Shown: positions 15,083-18,499 of the stretch, piece after piece
Layout: every line of letters begins with the position of its first letter
Position numbering within the stretch: the stretch's first letter is position 1
Source: Hydrogenothermaceae bacterium
Lineage (GTDB): Bacteria; Aquificota; Aquificia; Aquificales; Hydrogenothermaceae
Length of the DNA: 18,499 nucleotides
Direction: 5' to 3'
NCBI GenBank assembly: GCA_015490675.1
Contig: WFXI01000255.1
Location: 1 to 18,499 of the forward strand
The notes under the pieces: model-generated
The model's input: the letters and a program-made list of their open reading frames with translations, nothing else
Database searches by the model: none
What the model was told of the DNA's origin: nothing
Translations under genes and position numbers: made by a program

Positions 15083-16940
15083 AGAAATCCTAAAAGAAAA
15101 TTTGCAATTTTTAATATCAACAAACCCTCAAATAGTCAAAGATTTACTGTCAAACATTTCTAAAATCGAAAATGACATAAAGTTGATAAAAGAATACAAG
15201 GATGATATATCGCTAGTATACAAAGGAGAATACATACAAAACCTAAAAGAACTTTCTCACAAGAAAATTCAGAATATTAAAAATAACCTTGGTATTATTA
15301 TGCTTGGTGATTTAAAAGCAAATATACCTAAAGATTTACTAAAAATTTATAATAATATGGTAAGTGAGTTGTCATTGGATCTAATAAGTAATAAAGAGAA
15401 AAATATTAATGGAATAGAAAGCTTTTTCTTTTTAGGAACCTTGCCTTTTTTCCATATAAAAACAATAATAGAAGATTTAGAGAAAAATTTTCCCTATCTA
15501 GAAAATATATTAATATATGAAGAAAACTTAGAATTCATTTATTTATTTTTATCTATCGTAAATTTAAAAAAGTTAAAAGATAAAAATATAAATGTATTTA
15601 TATCAACAAGTTTAGATGAAATAAAAAAAAATCTAGTGTTTTTATTGTTCACATCATCTACAAGTGGATATATGAAATCATATGAAAGTCCAAACATTTT
15701 GGCTTTAGAAAGTGAAATAAAAAATTTATATGAAAAATTGAAGGTTACCCTACCTTACACTCATGCCATTAGTCGTGTAAATTTTTTAAAAAATAACATA
15801 AAACTTCCAAATTCTAGATATCTCCTAAAAATAGAAGAAAAAATAACAAAAAAAAATAAAGATACACCTGTTTTTATCATAGGTTCTGGTCCTTCTCTTG
15901 ATAAAAACATAAATATTTTAAAAAATTTAGAAAAAAAAGCATTAATATTCTCTTTAACTACAGCGACTAGAACATTAATAAAACATGGAATATTACCCGA
16001 TTTTGTTACTATATCAGATTCTCAAGAAAATATGACAAGATTTTTAAAAGATATACCTTTCAACTTCCTATCAAAAATATATATACTATCAAGTATTTCA
16101 GTAGATACAAACTTTGTAAAACTTTTTAAAGAAAATTTAGTATTTTTATACGAGCCATTTAAAGAAATATTAAATATCAATAGTAAAATTAAAGAAAATT
16201 TTCAACTTGGATTTACAGTACTAAATCCTACTTTTGAATTTATCGCAAAAGCTGGATTTAAAAATATATACTTATTAGGCGTGGATCTAGGAACTAAAGA
16301 AGAAGGAAAAATTCACAGTAAAGAATATTCTGAGTCAGACAAAGATATATTACATTTATTAAATATAGAGGCTGAAGGTAACTTCGGTGGAAAAGTTCTA
16401 ACAAAAAAAGACTTCTATCTTTCCAAATTATTACTGGAGGAACAAATTGAATTATTCAATTCTCAAGGATTTAAAATTAAAGTTTTCAATTTGTCAGATG
16501 GGATTAAAATAAACGGTACAATACCTTTACATCCAGAAGATTTACCTATAAAAAATAAGCTTGTGAAAAAAAGAGAAATTGCTAAAAATATAAAAATTAT
16601 GTTCAAAAAAGAGAAAGTGGTTATAGACTACAAAAAACTACATATTTTAGAAAAAATAATAATTCCTATTTTAAAAGAAACTATGGACAAAATAGATGCT
16701 TCTAAAAATCCTAATGAAATAATTAGATTAATAAAAAGCTTTTTAACAACATTAGTTAAAAACACATATTTTGCAGACATATTAATTAACAATGAAACAC
16801 TTCATAATTTAATGTTCTTTATTAAGTTATTAAAGTTTACAGATAATGATACTCAAAACTTTATAGTAGAACATCATAAAAGTTTCATTATAAAGCAATT
16901 AGAAAATATTGAATCTATAGCAATTAAACTTTTAAACTAA
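15072..16940 (+). CDS. Motility accessory factor (Maf), flagellin nonulosonic acid glycosyltransferase
   Basis: A 622-residue protein of the MAF_flag10/DUF115 family (PF01973). Maf proteins transfer pseudaminic or legionaminic acid from the CMP-sugar onto serines and threonines of flagellin in the cytoplasm before export. Residues about 1-235 are the variable N-terminal domain. The core begins with TPVFIIGSGPSLDKN (265-279), includes HGILPDFVTISDSQ (305-318), then LNPTFEFIAKAGFKNIYLLG (384-403) and GVDLG (403-407), and closes with FNLSDGIKINGTIPL (472-486). The C-terminal domain is helical and Lys/Ile-rich. The start is GTG at 15072 with AAGGGG about nine bases upstream. It is the last gene of the operon and directly precedes flagellin, its expected substrate. 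Two short A-runs (8-9 bases) lie in the frame, which is intact. Confidence 0.9.
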   Translation: MISKEILKENLQFLISTNPQIVKDLLSNISKIENDIKLIKEYKDDISLVYKGEYIQNLKELSHKKIQNIKNNLGIIMLGDLKANIPKDLLKIYNNMVSELSLDLISNKEKNINGIESFFFLGTLPFFHIKTIIEDLEKNFPYLENILIYEENLEFIYLFLSIVNLKKLKDKNINVFISTSLDEIKKNLVFLLFTSSTSGYMKSYESPNILALESEIKNLYEKLKVTLPYTHAISRVNFLKNNIKLPNSRYLLKIEEKITKKNKDTPVFIIGSGPSLDKNINILKNLEKKALIFSLTTATRTLIKHGILPDFVTISDSQENMTRFLKDIPFNFLSKIYILSSISVDTNFVKLFKENLVFLYEPFKEILNINSKIKENFQLGFTVLNPTFEFIAKAGFKNIYLLGVDLGTKEEGKIHSKEYSESDKDILHLLNIEAEGNFGGKVLTKKDFYLSKLLLEEQIELFNSQGFKIKVFNLSDGIKINGTIPLHPEDLPIKNKLVKKREIAKNIKIMFKKEKVVIDYKKLHILEKIIIPILKETMDKIDASKNPNEIIRLIKSFLTTLVKNTYFADILINNETLHNLMFFIKLLKFTDNDTQNFIVEHHKSFIIKQLENIESIAIKLLN

Positions 16941-16964
16941 AAAAAATTTTTTGACCTCCGATAA
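16938..16964 (+). promoter_or_regulatory. Sigma-28 (FliA-type) promoter of the flagellin gene
   Basis: TAAA at 16938-16941, exactly 15 bases, then TCCGATAA at 16957-16964, against the consensus TAAA-N15-GCCGATAA (11 of 12 conserved positions). The -35 box begins on the maf stop codon TAA. The spacer starts in an A8T6 tract (16939-16952), which may bend the DNA. Transcription should start near 16970-16972. Flagellins are classic FliA targets, so this is a strong call despite being made by eye. Confidence 0.85.
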
Positions 16965-16995
16965 TAAGCGTTAAGAATTTTAAAGGAGGTCAAAA
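16949..16995 (+). repeat. Inverted repeat that can sequester the flagellin ribosome site
   Basis: TTTTGACCTCC (16949-16959) and GGAGGTCAAAA (16985-16995) are perfect 11-bp inverted repeats separated by 25 bases; one further U-G pair (16948/16996) is possible. The right arm contains the core of the Shine-Dalgarno. The left arm overlaps the -10 box and lies upstream of the predicted transcription start. The hairpin can therefore form only in RNA that enters from the maf operon. No T-run follows, so a Rho-independent terminator is unlikely. It could instead be a protein operator. Confidence 0.75.
16983..16990 (+). promoter_or_regulatory. Near-perfect flagellin Shine-Dalgarno (AAGGAGGT)
   Basis: AAGGAGGT lies eight bases before the ATG at 16999. 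It is the strongest ribosome site in the window, as expected for a very highly made protein. It sets the start codon and forms most of the right arm of the inverted repeat at 16949-16995. Confidence 0.9.
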
Positions 16996-16998
16996 GCC

Positions 16999-18499
16999 AT
17001 GGGTGTTTTAAGAATTAACTATAACTTCCAGGCAGATTTTGCACAAGTTAATCTACTAAGAAATGAAAGGAATCTAAACGGTTCTATCGAAAAATTATCT
17101 ACAGGTTACAGAATCAACTCTGCAAAAGACGATGCAGCTGGATTATTTATTGCAGATCAGTTAAATCTTGTTGCTAATGCTCTAGATCAAGGTGTAAGAA
17201 ATGCACAAGATGGTATTTCGGCAGCACAAATTGCAGAAACAACCTTGGCTCAAATTTACGATAAACTCGTAGCAATCTATACAAAAGCAGAGCAAGCTGC
17301 TAACGATACAAACTCAGCACTAAACAGGAATGCACTACAAGAGGATATTGATAAATTGATAGATGCTATAGATAGAATTGCAAGTACAGCTGAATTCAAT
17401 GGAAGAAAATTACTAGATGGAACATTTAAAAATCAATATATTCATTACGGACCAAGAGCTGATCAAAAATTAACTATTTCTATAGACAGTGCTACCGCTG
17501 AGGATTTAGCTGCTTACACATTAAGAACAGAAGGACAAACTACTTCCTCAAACAATGCATCGCTATCTACATTGCTAGCAAACGATACAGCATGGGCAGT
17601 TGATGCAGCAGATAATTTTATCGTTCAAGGAGTAGATCTAAAAAATAAATTAACAGTTGGTAATATGGTTGATGCTTATGATATGGCAAAAGCAATTAAT
17701 TCTAATGCTGAACTACAAGAGAAAGGTATAGAAGCTACTGCAACAAATAAAAGTGTGGCAAATCAATTTAATGATATAAATGTTGGAACTGGAGGATTAA
17801 CTATTAAAATATATGTAGGTTCTGATACGAATGCAGATATAACTTTAACATATGCATCAGGTACAACAGTTTCTTTAACTGAGCTTATAGATGCTATTAA
17901 TGTTAAAGCCAAAGAAGATGGAATAAACATAGAGGCTAGAAACAATGGAGCAGACCAACTAGTTTTAGAAACTAAAAATGGAGAAACAATTGCTATAGAA
18001 GTTACAGCAGGAACTTCAGGAACAACATGGACTGTAGATCTAGCAACTTTATTAGAAGGGGCTTCAGGAACTGTAAGTGGTGGAAATACTGGTTCAGCTG
18101 TCAAAGTCGGAGATTTAACTGTACTAGGTGCAGAAAACTTTGGTTATGATTTTACTGGTATTGCCGGTGCTTTCAATGACTTAAATCAAGATCCACCTGC
18201 AACTTTATCGGATACTGGAACAGCAGATAAAACAGATATAAAAACAGGAAGTAGAGTAGATACTAATGAAAATGCAGAATTTACATTAAGATTAATAAAT
18301 GCCCTTATTAAAAAAGTGGATAGACAAAGAGCAGCTTTAGGTTCTATCCAAATTAACCTTGAAACAATTATCCAAAACAATGAATTTAGTGCAGTTCAAC
18401 AAAGAGAAGCAGAATCGAGAATTAGAAATGTTGACTTTGCTAAAGAAATGGCAAACTTCACAAGATATCAAACTCTCATGCAATCTGGTATGGCAATGA
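16999..18499 (+). CDS. Flagellin, 3'-truncated by the window edge
   Basis: Main filament protein of the flagellum; 500 codons are open to the window edge with no stop. The N-terminal D0/D1 coiled-coil region (about 1-170) has the family pattern: INYNF opening, NLNGSIEKLSTGYRINSAKD, DDAAGLFIADQL, NAQDGISAAQIAE, FNGRKLLDG. A variable central part (about 170-410) is Thr/Ser/Gly-rich and offers sites for glycosylation; about 260-338 resembles a flagellin-IN domain (a beta region then LTELIDAINVKA). The C-terminal D1/D0 begins near 430 (LRLINALIKKVDRQRAALGSIQ) and reaches RIRNVDFAKEMANFTRYQ and MQSGMAM, leaving about 20 residues outside. The protein is much richer in Ala and Thr than its neighbours. 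It has its own sigma-28 promoter and very strong ribosome site. The preceding maf and pse genes are its likely modification system. Confidence 0.95.
   Translation, partial: MGVLRINYNFQADFAQVNLLRNERNLNGSIEKLSTGYRINSAKDDAAGLFIADQLNLVANALDQGVRNAQDGISAAQIAETTLAQIYDKLVAIYTKAEQAANDTNSALNRNALQEDIDKLIDAIDRIASTAEFNGRKLLDGTFKNQYIHYGPRADQKLTISIDSATAEDLAAYTLRTEGQTTSSNNASLSTLLANDTAWAVDAADNFIVQGVDLKNKLTVGNMVDAYDMAKAINSNAELQEKGIEATATNKSVANQFNDINVGTGGLTIKIYVGSDTNADITLTYASGTTVSLTELIDAINVKAKEDGINIEARNNGADQLVLETKNGETIAIEVTAGTSGTTWTVDLATLLEGASGTVSGGNTGSAVKVGDLTVLGAENFGYDFTGIAGAFNDLNQDPPATLSDTGTADKTDIKTGSRVDTNENAEFTLRLINALIKKVDRQRAALGSIQINLETIIQNNEFSAVQQREAESRIRNVDFAKEMANFTRYQTLMQSGMAM

Noticed and set aside
15848..15856. 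A9 run in maf (and an A8 run further on), considered as a phase-variation tract.
   Set aside because: Runs of this length are expected at this base composition, the frame is intact, and known phase-variable maf genes use longer homopolymers.
5795..16940. Legionaminic acid rather than pseudaminic acid as the product.
   Set aside because: The first enzyme is the inverting PseB type, the synthase has the PseI-type GTLWDGQTLYQLY and AYTPWEW segments, and no LegB/LegC/GlmU-like PtmE genes are present.
16949..16995. The inverted repeat as a Rho-independent terminator of the maf operon.
   Set aside because: The 25-base loop is long and the right arm is followed by AAAAGCC, not a T-run; the position over the ribosome site fits translation control better.
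17763..18104. 113-codon open frame on the minus strand within flagellin.
   Set aside because: It is a shadow of the Ala/Thr-rich flagellin coding strand with no ribosome site or recognisable protein family.

Overview
The window is about 18.5 kb of AT-rich bacterial DNA. It looks chromosomal and comes from a flagellated, LPS-bearing bacterium. The best guess is an Aquificota member of the Hydrogenothermaceae type. Three things point there: the flagellin N-terminus (QYIHYGPRADQK-type D1 segment) resembles Aquifex-type flagellins as I remember them, a PyrK-type class 1B dihydroorotate dehydrogenase subunit is present, and codon use is AT-rich. This assignment rests on recognition, not on a search. 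Campylobacterota is the main alternative.

Left part (1-5728) holds housekeeping genes. On the minus strand are the first 18 codons of a gamma-class carbonic anhydrase-like protein, then queD (queuosine/7-deazaguanine pathway) and pyrK (pyrimidine synthesis). Reading the other way are a CZB / degenerate GGDEF / EAL protein, a likely zinc-responsive cyclic-di-GMP phosphodiesterase, and pheA (chorismate mutase-prephenate dehydratase with ACT domain). A minus-strand LptF/LptG-type LPS export permease converges on pheA and overlaps its end by 14 bases.

Right part (5795-16940) is one tightly packed plus-strand operon for making and attaching pseudaminic acid or a close relative. In order it encodes PseB, PseC, a SAM methyltransferase, PseG, a left-handed beta-helix acyltransferase (probably filling the PseH step), a five-bladed beta-propeller protein, a WbqC-family protein, PseI, a DUF2920-type alpha/beta hydrolase, a SpsF-type cytidylyltransferase (probably filling the PseF step), and a Maf-type flagellin glycosyltransferase. 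Most junctions overlap or are under 30 bases. The operon begins behind a candidate sigma-28 (FliA-type) promoter.

At the right edge (16999-18499) a flagellin gene begins and runs off the window about 20 residues short of its expected end. It has its own sigma-28-type promoter with exact 15-base spacing; the -35 box starts on the maf stop codon. The flagellin Shine-Dalgarno is the 3' arm of an 11-bp perfect inverted repeat. The 5' arm lies inside the promoter, upstream of the predicted transcription start. Operon read-through mRNA would therefore fold the ribosome site away, while mRNA from the flagellin's own promoter would not. This is the most interesting regulatory structure in the window. 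Both the sugar operon and its protein acceptor appear to be under flagellar sigma factor control.
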